DNA from: Bacteroidota bacterium
GTDB taxonomy: Bacteria > Bacteroidota > Bacteroidia > Bacteroidales > Lentimicrobiaceae
Reading direction: 5' to 3'
DNA length: 64,000 nt
Assembly (NCBI GenBank): GCA_009773515.1
Contig: WSXX01000013.1
Span: 1 to 64,000, forward strand
Position 1 is the stretch's first letter, and each line of letters opens with the position of its first letter. The notes beneath the pieces are model-generated. The model had not been told where the DNA came from, made no database searches, and saw only the letters and a program-made list of their open reading frames with translations. Below are positions 20,301 through 29,384 of this stretch, one piece after another. Position numbers and translations under genes: made by a program.

Positions 20301-21375
20301 GGGCATAACGGCGGAATATCTGTCCAGGGTTTTTGAACCCTTCGGAATCTCATCCGCTAAAAAGCGCGGAAGTTTTCCGGGTTACCGCTCTACGGGAATA
20401 GGGCTTGCGGTAACCAAGGGATTGGTAGAATTGTTGAAAGGCACAATATCCCTCGAAAGTCATCCCGGCAAAGGCACCATATTTACCTGCATTTTTCCGG
20501 ATGTGCATCAGGTAAATTCGCCCGAACTGGTGAATGAGCCAACTGAAAATGAATCTGGTCCGGACTTTATAGATCCCGATGCAGGAGAAAGGGAGATCAG
20601 CGACATAATTTCTGCCGAAGGAAAGCCCTTGTTGCTGCTGGTGGATGACGATCCGGAGATACTGATTTTGCTGCGTGATTTTCTGCAATCGGATTACAAT
20701 ATTATTTTCGCTGAGAACGGTTCAGAAGCTTACCGCAAGATTCTTTCAGAAAAGCCCGATCTGATTGTTTCCGATGTTATGATGCCCGAAACGGATGGCA
20801 TTGAACTGTGCAATAAACTGCGCGAAAACTTTGACACCAGCCACCTTCCGTTTATTCTGCTGACTGCCAAAGCCGAAATTGAAGACCGCATAGCAGGACT
20901 TAAAGCCGGGGCTGATTCTTATATTCCCAAGCCGTTTCACCCCGATCATCTGAAGATTCGCATTGAGAAACTGCTGCATTTGAGAACCGGTATCAGAAAC
21001 CGCTTCGGAAAGCAGGACGATAACCCTACGCTGATCAAGGAAATTCCCGATCCGTTCTTTATAAAAATGCTGGCTTATATTGATGAAAACCTTGACGATG
21101 AATCACTTTCGGCTGAGAAACTCTGCGACAAAATGGCGATCAGCAAATCATCGCTTTACAACAAAACCAAATCGGTGCTCGGAACCACGCCACACGGGCT
21201 GATTAACCAGCAGAGACTTAGCAAAGCAGCTTCGCTGATGCTGACCACACAGTTAACCGTAAGCGAAATCATTGACCAGACAGGTTTTGCCAGCCGCACA
21301 CATTTTTATGATTTGTTTGGCAAAGCGTATGGTTGTTCTCCATCGGAGTACAGAAGCAAGGCGAATGGGGATTAA
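17320..21375 (+). CDS. Hybrid two-component system regulator (HTCS): sensor kinase, receiver and AraC domains in one protein
   Basis: 1,351 residues from the ATG at 17320, which begins a good signal peptide; the frame is open from 17242 but that extension is not signal-like. Order: periplasmic propeller (about 22-700; repeats such as IWLGTWNGLNRY, LWIGTDGNGVF, IWVGTDGSGID), Y_Y_Y domain (about 700-785), TM helix (about 790-810), HisKA with H847 in FFTNVAHEFRTPLTLI, HATPase (about 945-1060), receiver with phospho-acceptor D1152 in VSDVMMPETDG, and a C-terminal AraC HTH. HTCSs bind an oligosaccharide in the periplasm and activate the neighbouring PUL. The GH130-MFS-SusCD genes start 690 bp downstream on the same strand and are its likely targets. 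Confidence 0.95.
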   Translation: MRHWFNLLLLSLILIPDTFAGFRTTVHSISRREGLSNGAVNTIAKDAEGYIWLGTWNGLNRYNGHSIETFLPGSKPYSIHNHVIRELYPTSAGPVWMLTNKGIARYDNIRDRFSAYFTNEPEQINYENDIALTHSAKYGTLASVFGRGLFRYNEQTDLFDPLILNEFSTGASLNVKRVHLVDEQLFCITATGELLRLNSDRLETLMQLPVTGTLTSSSLLNFGGKPYLFVTQRSGAALMVDPETSQTLRLRIPDDVITSITVSRQSGKLWAGTEKGRIYSYNLQTNKFEELNIVNDLYSGNPIATRILSIYETEPDILWIGTDGNGVFTLKLTEFPATGLSSGQLSYPIVRSILVTRNKDVLVGTKGGGIDIFDANGNLIRQLSVKDGLSNNSVLSFHERKDGSIWVGTDGSGIDILSPDYRRIRNFPGDFKETTALPFSSVYRILEDSDGKIYLGTSGFGVIAIDFDIQDASLPSGCSQLLLDRSIETGQQKQIVYALSVEKPGIIWIGTRGFGVYRYNTITKRVIAQYTSASHPEFIRNDDILTLFTDLKGVVWVGSSSGIFSLSPVSADSAKVGGLSVQSDLFSTSIHTIQNDNSGNLWATTNQGLSLIDNSRRNVQSFNVNDGLINFEYSDGASFFDAADGRLFVGGTMGVDIVQTEAIRLSSYFPPLAFNQLMIRNLPVEIGEESVLQSRINHQKNLELKYNQNAFSFSVSPLAYWGQERHRISYRLVNFNDQWTLNPLNQPIAFSNLEAGEYLLQVRVSDENGVWSEEVREIGIVINPPFWRTTWAIIGYVVLFFLIQYLIFSAYRRRAVRKKEAALREFEQKKEEELQSYKIEFFTNVAHEFRTPLTLITSHIHALIEDKKLTTANPRLLKVYNNSLKLQKLVLEIMQFRKLEKGKEPLNIQEVMPFNLVQEVVSDLELLAQQRNILCRVEAENEEMVFKTDADKFQRILTNLISNAIKYNKEEGSVSIKLRMDGSALAVEVEDEGVGITAEYLSRVFEPFGISSAKKRGSFPGYRSTGIGLAVTKGLVELLKGTISLESHPGKGTIFTCIFPDVHQVNSPELVNEPTENESGPDFIDPDAGEREISDIISAEGKPLLLLVDDDPEILILLRDFLQSDYNIIFAENGSEAYRKILSEKPDLIVSDVMMPETDGIELCNKLRENFDTSHLPFILLTAKAEIEDRIAGLKAGADSYIPKPFHPDHLKIRIEKLLHLRTGIRNRFGKQDDNPTLIKEIPDPFFIKMLAYIDENLDDESLSAEKLCDKMAISKSSLYNKTKSVLGTTPHGLINQQRLSKAASLMLTTQLTVSEIIDQTGFASRTHFYDLFGKAYGCSPSEYRSKANGD

Positions 21376-21445
21376 ATGGGATTGCTAGAATATTATTAAC
21401 CGCGAATTACATGAATTTAGTGGATGAAGTTTCCCGGCTTGGCTA

Positions 21446-21878
21446 AGCGGAATTTAGCTTCGCTGAGCTCCCTTCGGTCGGTTGTAATTCCGCTTTGAAC
21501 AACATTGAATTTGTAATTCAATACATTTAGTTGGTTAATTTTCTTTTCTACATCCGCTGATAGAAAGTTTTTATCCCCGGATTCCCCGCCTGCTGATCCA
21601 CGCGTCAGGGGACGCGCGGAAACAGCATTCGGAGTCTCAATTCGCCTAATTTGCGATAAAAATATCCCCCCTCGGCTAAGCGGAATTTGCAATTCCGCTT
21701 TGAACACTATTGAATTTGCAATTCAATAGACCAAATGTAAGATACATCCGCTGATAGAAAGTTTTATCCCCGGATTCCCCGGATTCCCCGCCTGCTGATC
21801 CACGCGTCAGGGGATGCGCGGAAACAGCATTCGGAGTCTCAATTCGCCTAATTTGCGATAAAAATATTTCCCCCCCCA
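21446..21878. repeat. Tandem pair of ~200-bp intergenic repeats
   Basis: Copy one (about 21446-21669) and copy two (about 21672-21878) share a long segment (copy 2: about 21750-21868) with an internal 10-bp duplication in copy two (ggattccccggattcccc). Inner palindromes include AATTTGCAATT. Reading frames on the - strand in both copies resemble each other only because the DNA is repeated; I do not regard them as genes. The remaining gap to 22068 holds no gene. Confidence 0.75.
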
Positions 21879-22018
21879 AGGTGAATATCTATGTGTTTAC
21901 TGGATATTCATTGCTTTTCCCACCATTTCCGGACTCCACCGGACAAGATTTGTAACCCACCGGACACGGTTTTCCGCAATCGATTGTAATTTTGTTTCAG
22001 GCTTTAGATTTCGGATTC

Positions 22019-22061
22019 TCCCGACCTCTTACTTCTTACCTCTTACCTCTTACCTCTAAAA
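22019..22061. repeat. Short array of TTACCTC-type 7-mers (gene-free)
   Basis: CTTACCTC-type heptamers are repeated just upstream of the GH130 start. The same motif class flanks the four-helix-bundle gene at 60500-60874 in inverted orientation; here there is no passenger gene. Confidence 0.6.
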
Positions 22062-22068
22062 CAACCCT

Positions 22069-23112
22069 ATGGACATCGCAAAACGCTTCACCCAAAACCC
22101 CCTGCTTCGCCCGGCCGATCTTAAACCCGGTATCGAAGGAATGGAAATTCTTTGCCTGCTTAATCCTGGTGTTTTCAGGTTTGATGGCAAAATATGGTTA
22201 TTGTTGCGCGTTGCCGAAAGACCCAAACAAATTGAAGGAAAAATCAGTTTCCCTGTCTATAATAGTAATGGTGAAATTGAAATTCTGAGTTTCGATAAAA
22301 ATGACCCCGATCTGGATGCTTCTGATCCTCGGGTAATCAATTACAAGAAGAAGGATTACCTTACTACACTTTCCTATTTACGACTCGTTTGCAGCGAAGA
22401 TGGGGTTCATTTTATCGAGCCGGAAGGCTATCCTCCCATCTTTGGCAAAGGAGAACTGGAAACTTTTGGCATTGAAGATTGCCGTGTTGCAACTATGGAA
22501 GATGGTTTTAGTCTCTCGTTTACCGAAGTATCGGAGTTTGGTGTTGGCGTTGGCCTTATCCGCACCAAAGACTGGAAAAATTTCAGCCGCGAAGGCATGA
22601 TTTTCCCGCCACACAATAAAGACTGTGCGATTTTCGAAGAAAAAATCAACGGGAAATACTACGCCCTGCATCGCCCAAGCAGTCCCGAACTTGGTGGTAA
22701 CTATATATGGATAGCTGAATCACCCGATCTTATTCACTGGGGTCAGCATAAATGTATTGCTGTGGTAAGGCCCGATAGCTGGGATTCAGCAAGGGTAGGC
22801 GCAGGTGGCGCACCCATACGCACCGAAAAAGGCTGGCTCGAAATTTACCACGGAGCCAATAAAGATCATCGTTATTGCCTTGGCGCTTTGTTGCTCGACC
22901 TCAATGATCCATCAAAAGTTCTGGCGCGAAGCATAGAACCCATTATGGAACCTACACAAACCTACGAACAAACCGGATTTTTTGGAAATGTGGTTTTCAC
23001 CAACGGACATTACGTGGAAGGTGATGACATATTCATTTACTATGGAGCCAGCGACGAAGTAATCTGTGGTGCCCGTTTCTCAATCAAGGAAATTCTTTCC
23101 ACACTTGAATGA
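22069..23112 (+). CDS. Glycoside hydrolase family 130 (beta-mannoside phosphorylase-type) enzyme
   Basis: 347 residues with the five-bladed propeller signatures of GH130: NPLLRPADL at the N-terminus, LLLRVAERP, GIEDCRV with the putative catalytic Asp137, PPHNKDCAIF, YALHRPSSP, GAGGAPIRTEKGWLEIYHG and YYGASDEVICGA. GH130 enzymes phosphorolyse, or in some subfamilies hydrolyse, beta-mannosides such as mannosyl-glucose or mannobiose. No signal peptide is visible, so it is cytoplasmic, consistent with phosphorolysis after import. IEDCR replaces the commoner EDPR. It is the first gene after the HTCS and lies upstream of an MFS transporter that could deliver its substrate. Confidence 0.88.
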   Translation: MDIAKRFTQNPLLRPADLKPGIEGMEILCLLNPGVFRFDGKIWLLLRVAERPKQIEGKISFPVYNSNGEIEILSFDKNDPDLDASDPRVINYKKKDYLTTLSYLRLVCSEDGVHFIEPEGYPPIFGKGELETFGIEDCRVATMEDGFSLSFTEVSEFGVGVGLIRTKDWKNFSREGMIFPPHNKDCAIFEEKINGKYYALHRPSSPELGGNYIWIAESPDLIHWGQHKCIAVVRPDSWDSARVGAGGAPIRTEKGWLEIYHGANKDHRYCLGALLLDLNDPSKVLARSIEPIMEPTQTYEQTGFFGNVVFTNGHYVEGDDIFIYYGASDEVICGARFSIKEILSTLE

Positions 23113-23204
23113 CCGATAAACTAACAGATAATTTTTTGGGGAAAGTTTCTTTCCTGAAATCTATAAAAAGTGTCTCAGTTCTTTTAACGATCATTTTAAA
23201 CAAC

Positions 23205-23229
23205 TGTCACCCTGAGCGGAGTCGAAGGG
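23205..23229 (+). repeat. Copy of the dispersed CTGAGCGGAGTCGAAG repeat
   Basis: A full-length forward copy, with CCCT/AGGG making the ends complementary, lies in the 150-bp gap between GH130 and the MFS gene. Confidence 0.7.
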
Positions 23230-23262
23230 TACTTTTAACTTTAAACTGTCAGATTTAACCCT

Positions 23263-24522
23263 ATGCTAGCCAAATTAACCTCTGAATATCGCTTTTTCCA
23301 GACCATGCCCCACAGCATGAGGGTACTGCTGATCACCAACATGCTCTACGCGCTGGTGTTGCCAGTTGTGGAGATTTTTATGGCGGCATACATCATGCGG
23401 TTCTTTAACGACACCAGCTATGTGGCCATTTTTCAGGTTGCGATGTACACCGGAATTATTATTACTTCGCTGGCCAATGGTTTTTTACTGAAGAGTTTTA
23501 AAGTGGCTCATCTTTACAGTTTTGGCATTCTGCTGAGCGGTGTTGCCATGGTTGGGATGATGTTTGTTGAAAATATTGCACTTACCGGACTGATTGTTGC
23601 AGGGACTCTTATTGGTGCTGCTTCCGGATTTTTCTGGACCAACCGTTATCTGATGGCCCTTAATTCGACCGCCGATGAAAACCGCAACTACTTTTTTGGA
23701 CTGGAGTCCTTCTTTTTTACCATTTCGAATATTGGCGTACCGGTTATAATCGGAGTTTTACTGGCCTCTATCGACGGAGTTCAGTTTATGGGGATTACAT
23801 TCGACATTTATAAGGGATACCGTATTGTAACGCTTATGGTTTTCCTTATTACAATCCTGGCCACGTATTCACTTTCACGCGGCAAGTTCGATAATCCGGT
23901 GCAGAAAGACTTTCTGTACTTCCGTTTTGATAAGCTCTGGAATAAGCAGATACTACTTGCAGCACTCAAGGGATTGGTTCAGGGATTTTTAGTTACAGCT
24001 CCTGCCATGCTCATTATGAAATATGTGGGTCAGGAGGGTTCACTTGGAATAATTCAGGGTGTCAGCGGTGGATTGACAGCCATTCTGATCTACCTGCTGG
24101 GGCGGTTTGCCAAGCCTAAACACCGCATTCTGATCTTTGGTGTCGGCATTACCATCTTTCTGATTGGTACAATTATCAACGGAATTGAGTTGTCGATGAT
24201 TGGTGTGATGGTGTTTGTGCTGTGTAAGGTATTTTTTCAGCCACTTCACGATCTGGCTTACTATCCCATTATGATGAAGGTAATCGATGTTGTGTCGAAA
24301 CGCGAAAACCGTAACAACTACGCTTACATTCTCAATCACGAATTCGGTCTTTATGCCGGAAGGGTAATCGGACTAGGAATGTTCATATTTCTGGCATTCT
24401 ATGTCTCGGAAAGTTTCGCCCTCCGATACTCACTGATCATTGTTGCCGTATTACAGATGCTTAGCATACCGCTGGCAAAAAACATAATGAAAGAATCTTA
24501 TCTGGAAAAAGATGAAAAATAA
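23263..24522 (+). CDS. Major facilitator superfamily transporter (YqgE-like group), probable sugar importer
   Basis: 419 residues with about 12 hydrophobic helices and a central cytoplasmic loop (about residues 205-225, SRGKFDNPVQKDF). Helices such as VLLITNMLYALVLPVVEIFM and the FFWTNRYLMAL segment recall the MFS group annotated YqgE-like putative transporters. Located in the inner membrane; from its place between a cytoplasmic GH130 and SusCD it probably imports the oligosaccharide. Its last 11 bp overlap the next gene's start, indicating translational coupling. Confidence 0.82.
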   Translation: MLAKLTSEYRFFQTMPHSMRVLLITNMLYALVLPVVEIFMAAYIMRFFNDTSYVAIFQVAMYTGIIITSLANGFLLKSFKVAHLYSFGILLSGVAMVGMMFVENIALTGLIVAGTLIGAASGFFWTNRYLMALNSTADENRNYFFGLESFFFTISNIGVPVIIGVLLASIDGVQFMGITFDIYKGYRIVTLMVFLITILATYSLSRGKFDNPVQKDFLYFRFDKLWNKQILLAALKGLVQGFLVTAPAMLIMKYVGQEGSLGIIQGVSGGLTAILIYLLGRFAKPKHRILIFGVGITIFLIGTIINGIELSMIGVMVFVLCKVFFQPLHDLAYYPIMMKVIDVVSKRENRNNYAYILNHEFGLYAGRVIGLGMFIFLAFYVSESFALRYSLIIVAVLQMLSIPLAKNIMKESYLEKDEK

Positions 24523-26233
24523 AACCTTGATATTCATTGCATTGATTGTTCTGGCCGGATTCTCGTCCTGTAAACAGGAGACATCTGATCCGGTGGCGCA
24601 GACTTCAATCCCCCGCATCGACCAGATGCCTGAATTGCCGCAACCTCTCAAAATCATCGACTGGAAGCAAAAGGCATTGCAGTTCGACAGCCTGGTTTTT
24701 GATTTTGACAATACAGCCGCAATGGGCCCTTACATCTGGCTCGACAGCGCAAAACGCAATATTGATCAGGTAACTTTCGGATTGTTTACTGTGATTGGTG
24801 ATGTACGTCAGGGACCCGGGAAGTACAATGGCGAATTCCATGAAGCACTTACAACTCTAAATTCGCTGGTAAGTGCCGGATTGCTTGGCATTGACAAGAC
24901 CAGTCAGCATGGCTACAATTTTGTGAAGATGTCGCAGAATTACTTCAACAGCGACACAGAATGGAACATTGTAATGAACAACACCAACCCCGAAGTGGCG
25001 ATGGCCGGCGGTGGTTATGGCCGCGACTGGTGGTATGATGTTTATCCAAACGTTTTGTATTACGGTGTTGCCGCGCTTTATCCAGATGTTGAAAACACTG
25101 AATTTATCCAGCGCACGGTTGCTGAACAGTTTTACAAGGCAGATTCGGTGCTTCAGGGCAATTATGATTATTCTTATTTCGATTACGCTCAAATGAAAGG
25201 CATGCGCAACCACATTCCCTGGCAACAGGATGCAGCCGGCGGACATGCTTATGTGCTTTATTCGGCTTATCAGAAATTCGGGGATGAACGTTACCTTGAA
25301 GGTGCAAAGAGTGCTACCGAAGCACTTGTAAACCAGAAGGAAAGCCGTTTCTACGAAATACTGCTGCCCTTTGGCGCATATACGGCTGCGCGTTTGAATG
25401 CCGAACAGGGAACCACTTACGATGTTACAAAATTACTGAACCATACCTTTGACGGCTGCCAGTCAAAAGATGGCCGCTACGGATGGGGTGTGATTGCCGA
25501 AAAATGGGGCGACTTTGATGTTTCAGGAATGCAGGGAAGCATCACCGATGGCGGAGGTTATGGTTTCTTTATGAATTCTGTGGCTATGGCCTGGCCGCTG
25601 GTTCCAATGGTAAAATATGAACCTCAGTATGCAAAAGCAATCGGCAAATTTATGCTGAATGTGGTCAATGCTTCGCGGCTTTTTTATCCCGATCAGGTTG
25701 AAGAAAAATACCAGTGGCTGCCTGGTAAAAAGAACATTACCAATGGCATTATCGGGTACGAAGGCGTAAGAAAAACCGACGACATGAATAATCCTGCTCT
25801 GGTGGGCGTTTCTCCGGTTTCGCTTGGCGACGGTCCAAAATGGGTAGCCGGACAGCCGGAAGAAGCCATGTTCAGTCTTTACAGCACTTCTATTGCAGGG
25901 GTTTTTGGCGCCATCGTTCAAACTACCGATGTGGAAGGTATACTTTCATTGGATTGCAATGCAACCGATTTCTATGCTGAAAATAAGTACCCGGTGCATT
26001 TGTATTACAATCCTTACAAAGAGGTGAAAATCATTACTGTAAATCAGGAAAATGCTTCCGATCTGTATGATCTGGTATCAGGCACATACCTGGCAAAAAA
26101 TATCACGGGAAGTGCTTCAATTGAGATTCCTGCCGCAGAAGCAGTGCTTGTAGTTACACTTCCTTCAGGAACAAAGTTGAAAAAAGATGGCAAAAAGCTG
26201 AAAGCCGGTGATGCGGTGATCGCTTACCAATAA
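24512..26233 (+). CDS. Unclassified hydrolase-like lipoprotein of a SusCD locus (paralogue of 45211-48327)
   Basis: 573 residues with a lipoprotein signal (AGFSSC, Cys20). The mature part looks like an (alpha/alpha) barrel: repeated helical hairpins with DWWYD (172-176) in GGGYGRDWWYDVYPNVLYY, PWQQDAAGGHAY, LPFGAYTAARLNAEQGTTYD and DVSGMQGSITDGGGYGF. It ends in a beta domain. The secreted protein at 45211-48327 shares these blocks in the same order over its first ~560 residues. I do not recognise the CAZy family; a glycoside hydrolase or lyase is inferred from fold impression and context (coupled to the MFS gene, 46 bp before SusC). Confidence 0.65.
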   Translation: MKNKTLIFIALIVLAGFSSCKQETSDPVAQTSIPRIDQMPELPQPLKIIDWKQKALQFDSLVFDFDNTAAMGPYIWLDSAKRNIDQVTFGLFTVIGDVRQGPGKYNGEFHEALTTLNSLVSAGLLGIDKTSQHGYNFVKMSQNYFNSDTEWNIVMNNTNPEVAMAGGGYGRDWWYDVYPNVLYYGVAALYPDVENTEFIQRTVAEQFYKADSVLQGNYDYSYFDYAQMKGMRNHIPWQQDAAGGHAYVLYSAYQKFGDERYLEGAKSATEALVNQKESRFYEILLPFGAYTAARLNAEQGTTYDVTKLLNHTFDGCQSKDGRYGWGVIAEKWGDFDVSGMQGSITDGGGYGFFMNSVAMAWPLVPMVKYEPQYAKAIGKFMLNVVNASRLFYPDQVEEKYQWLPGKKNITNGIIGYEGVRKTDDMNNPALVGVSPVSLGDGPKWVAGQPEEAMFSLYSTSIAGVFGAIVQTTDVEGILSLDCNATDFYAENKYPVHLYYNPYKEVKIITVNQENASDLYDLVSGTYLAKNITGSASIEIPAAEAVLVVTLPSGTKLKKDGKKLKAGDAVIAYQ

Positions 26234-26279
26234 TCAAGAGTTTGAATCTCAGTATTGTAAACCATTCAATAACTAAAAG

Positions 26280-29200
26280 ATGAAAAGACTGATACTACTG
26301 GTAACTTTACTTCTGGCAACCGGGCTCATATACGCCCAAAAGGTTGTAGAAGGAACTGTATCCGATGCCAAAACGGGAGAAACCCTGATTGGTGTAACGA
26401 TACAGATTAAGGGAACTGTCATCGGCACAACCACCGACATTTACGGCAAGTATCAGTTGTCGTCCGATCAGCTGACTGCTACGTCTGTTGTCGTATTCTC
26501 ATATATAGGTTACACACCATCAGAACAAATTCCGGGCAGCCGCACAGTGATTGACGTGAAGCTCACACCCGAACAAACCATGCTTGATGAGCTGGTGGTG
26601 ATTGGTTACGGAACCGCCAAAAAACGCAATGTTCTGGGAGCTGTTTCAACAGTCAACAGCAAAGACCTTATCAAACTGCCTGTGGCTGATGTTTCGCAGG
26701 CATTGCAGGGAAGGGCTGCCGGGGTATTGGTTACCCAAAATACCGGTGCGCCGGGCGAAGGAGTTTCGGTTCGTATCCGCGGTACAGGTTCCATCAATTC
26801 CAGCAATGCACCTCTTTATATTGTTGACGGAATTGCTACCACCGATGCGCTTAACATTCTCTCACCGGGAGATATAGAAACCATGACGGTGCTGAAAGAT
26901 GCTTCGGCAGCGGCTATTTACGGCTCCCGCGCCAACAACGGTATTGTGCTGATTACCACCAAAAAAGGTAAAAAAGGCGAAAATAAAATCACCTATCGCG
27001 GACAAACCGGATTTCAGAAAGGTACCCGCTTAACCCCGATGGTAAATACTGCCGATTATATCACCATATACAACGAAGCAGCCACCAACGACAATGCTTA
27101 CCTGCCAGCTGGTTTGCACCGCAGGCTTATAACACCGGAAGATTCAGAGGGATTTGCCGATGTAAATCACATTGAAGAACTTCTTCAGATTGCACCCATC
27201 AATTCGCATGAACTTTCTCTTTCAGGAGGAACGGAAACGACAAATTATATGATTTCGACTTCGTTTTTCGATCAGAAGGGAATCATTAAAGGTTCAGGTT
27301 ATTCTCGCGGAACTGTAAGGCTGGATGTAAATACCGAAGCCAACAAATGGCTCACCGTTGGAGTAAGTATGCTGGCTGGTCTCTCAAGCACCGATATCAT
27401 CGGAAGTTCGGGCGACGGAGCTGGTGGCAATGGCGGAAGTGTAGTTCGTTACGCTTTCTTCCGCAATCCGGCAATTCCTGTTCGTTTTGATGATGGCCGC
27501 TTTGTTGACCGCCCGGCAGAATATTTCGGAGATCAGCGCTTTGATTCATTTCTGGGCGATGGTTATAATCCCATCGGCATGAGTGAGTTGAACGACAACA
27601 ACCGCAAAGACGACAGCTATCTGGGAAAGGCTTATTTCACCGCCAAAATTACGGAGAAATTAAAATTTACAACCAATCTTGGAGTTGATTTCCGCAATTC
27701 AAACAGTCGAAAGTTTAGTCCCACCTGGGGAACGCTGAATCGTATAAATGCCAGAAATGGATTGGATATCAGCAATATCCGAACCTCAAACATAATGATG
27801 AATAACCTGCTGAATTACGAAACCAGTTTCGGTGAATCACATACTTTTTCTGCCTTGCTGGGTTTTGAAGCCATTAAAAACGGTGGAAAATCGATGTATG
27901 CCAGTGATTCTGATTTCCCCATTGAACAGGAGGAACTTATCTACATCGGCAATGGCCTCGGAAACAAAATCAGCAGTCAGGGCGAATGGGCCTCATCATT
28001 GGCTTCAGTCTTTGGCAGGGTAAACTACGATTTTAAAGGCAGGTATTATGCATCGGCTACACTACGTCGTGATGGTACTTCAAGGTTTATAGAAGATAAA
28101 AAATGGGGAACATTCTTTTCCTTATCAGGAGGCTGGGTAATGAAAGAAGAAGCATTCCTTCAGGATGTTGACTGGCTTGAAAATCTCAGGGTGCGTGCAG
28201 GATACGGCGCCATCGGAAATCAGGAAATCGGGCTTTATGCATACAGTGACAGAATATCACCATATTACAACTATCCATTTGGAGGAGTAAGTAGCAGCGG
28301 ATATGCGCAAAATGCACTTGGAAACAGAGATCTGCAATGGGAAACAAGTTTCCAGTATAATGCAGGTGTTGATGTTGAACTCTGGAAAGGTGCACTTGCT
28401 TTTTCGCTCGATTACTTCTATAAAGTAACGGATAATATGCTGGTTAAAGCGCCAAACCCACCTTCGGTTGGTTATGCGGCAGCTCCCTGGATCAACAGCG
28501 GATCAATATTGAATACGGGAATTGAGCTTGAAGCGCTGTATCGTCAGAACAAAACCGACTGGGGATATACCATTGGCGGAAATGTAACTTTTCTTAAAAA
28601 TGAAGTACTTGAACTTGATGCGCCAGTCTTTGGCGGAAGGGTAGAAACCGGAATCGACATCACCAGAACAGAAGTCGGGCATCCGATAGGTTCATTCTAT
28701 ATGCTTGAAATGGACGGCATTTTTCAGAATGAAACCGAGATACTGCTTTCAGCTTTTCAGGGAAACAACATACATCCGGGCGATGTTAAATTCAAGGATC
28801 AGAATGGTGATGGCCGCATAGACAATAACGACCGTGTTCATTTGGGCAGTGCCATTCCGAAACTTATTGCCGGACTCAACTTTATGGCCAATTATAAGAA
28901 TTTTGACCTCAGTCTTTTCTTCCAGGGAACTTACGGCAATAAAATCTATGTTCAGGTTAACCAGGATATTGAAGGATTTTACCGCGGATTCCCGGTAACA
29001 CAACGCTATTTTGACGAACGATGGACCGGAGAAGGAACTTCAAACACACAACCCCGGGCTTCGTGGACTACCAAATCGAACAACGCAAGGCCGTCATCGC
29101 GTTTTCTTGAAGACGGGTCATACGTCAGGCTGAAAAATCTTCAGTTGGGCTATACCCTTCAACCAAACACGCTCAAGTTTGCCGGATTTTCACAAACAAG

Positions 29201-29372
29201 GATTTATGTATCAGGTTCCAACCTGTGGACATTAACCAAATTTTCAGGGCTTGACCCGGAAATGACAGTAAGCGACAACTCAAAAAATGAAGGCGACCGT
29301 TCAGCGGGCATAGAATGGGGAACTTATCCTTCGGCAATGACAATCATGGTTGGAATCGACATCACATTTTAA
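26280..29372 (+). CDS. susC: SusC/RagA-family TonB-linked outer-membrane transporter
   Basis: 1,030 residues. Signal peptide (to about residue 19, LIYAQ), a carboxypeptidase-regulatory-like domain (about 22-100; VEGTVSDAKTGETLIGVTI), and a TonB plug with ELVVIGYGTAKKRNVLGAVS, LQGRAAGVLVTQNTGAPGEG and SNAPLYIVDG, followed by a 22-strand barrel. Imports oligosaccharides across the outer membrane with its SusD lid. It is followed 12 bp later by susD. The symbol is by family; the substrate is not starch-specific by this evidence. Confidence 0.96.
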   Translation: MKRLILLVTLLLATGLIYAQKVVEGTVSDAKTGETLIGVTIQIKGTVIGTTTDIYGKYQLSSDQLTATSVVVFSYIGYTPSEQIPGSRTVIDVKLTPEQTMLDELVVIGYGTAKKRNVLGAVSTVNSKDLIKLPVADVSQALQGRAAGVLVTQNTGAPGEGVSVRIRGTGSINSSNAPLYIVDGIATTDALNILSPGDIETMTVLKDASAAAIYGSRANNGIVLITTKKGKKGENKITYRGQTGFQKGTRLTPMVNTADYITIYNEAATNDNAYLPAGLHRRLITPEDSEGFADVNHIEELLQIAPINSHELSLSGGTETTNYMISTSFFDQKGIIKGSGYSRGTVRLDVNTEANKWLTVGVSMLAGLSSTDIIGSSGDGAGGNGGSVVRYAFFRNPAIPVRFDDGRFVDRPAEYFGDQRFDSFLGDGYNPIGMSELNDNNRKDDSYLGKAYFTAKITEKLKFTTNLGVDFRNSNSRKFSPTWGTLNRINARNGLDISNIRTSNIMMNNLLNYETSFGESHTFSALLGFEAIKNGGKSMYASDSDFPIEQEELIYIGNGLGNKISSQGEWASSLASVFGRVNYDFKGRYYASATLRRDGTSRFIEDKKWGTFFSLSGGWVMKEEAFLQDVDWLENLRVRAGYGAIGNQEIGLYAYSDRISPYYNYPFGGVSSSGYAQNALGNRDLQWETSFQYNAGVDVELWKGALAFSLDYFYKVTDNMLVKAPNPPSVGYAAAPWINSGSILNTGIELEALYRQNKTDWGYTIGGNVTFLKNEVLELDAPVFGGRVETGIDITRTEVGHPIGSFYMLEMDGIFQNETEILLSAFQGNNIHPGDVKFKDQNGDGRIDNNDRVHLGSAIPKLIAGLNFMANYKNFDLSLFFQGTYGNKIYVQVNQDIEGFYRGFPVTQRYFDERWTGEGTSNTQPRASWTTKSNNARPSSRFLEDGSYVRLKNLQLGYTLQPNTLKFAGFSQTRIYVSGSNLWTLTKFSGLDPEMTVSDNSKNEGDRSAGIEWGTYPSAMTIMVGIDITF

Positions 29373-29384
29373 CAACATCGGGAT

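Noticed and set aside
21417-21879. Two similar - strand frames sharing FLSQIRRIETPNAVSA
   Set aside because: The similarity follows from the underlying DNA duplication; composition is not protein-like and no homologous family is recognised.
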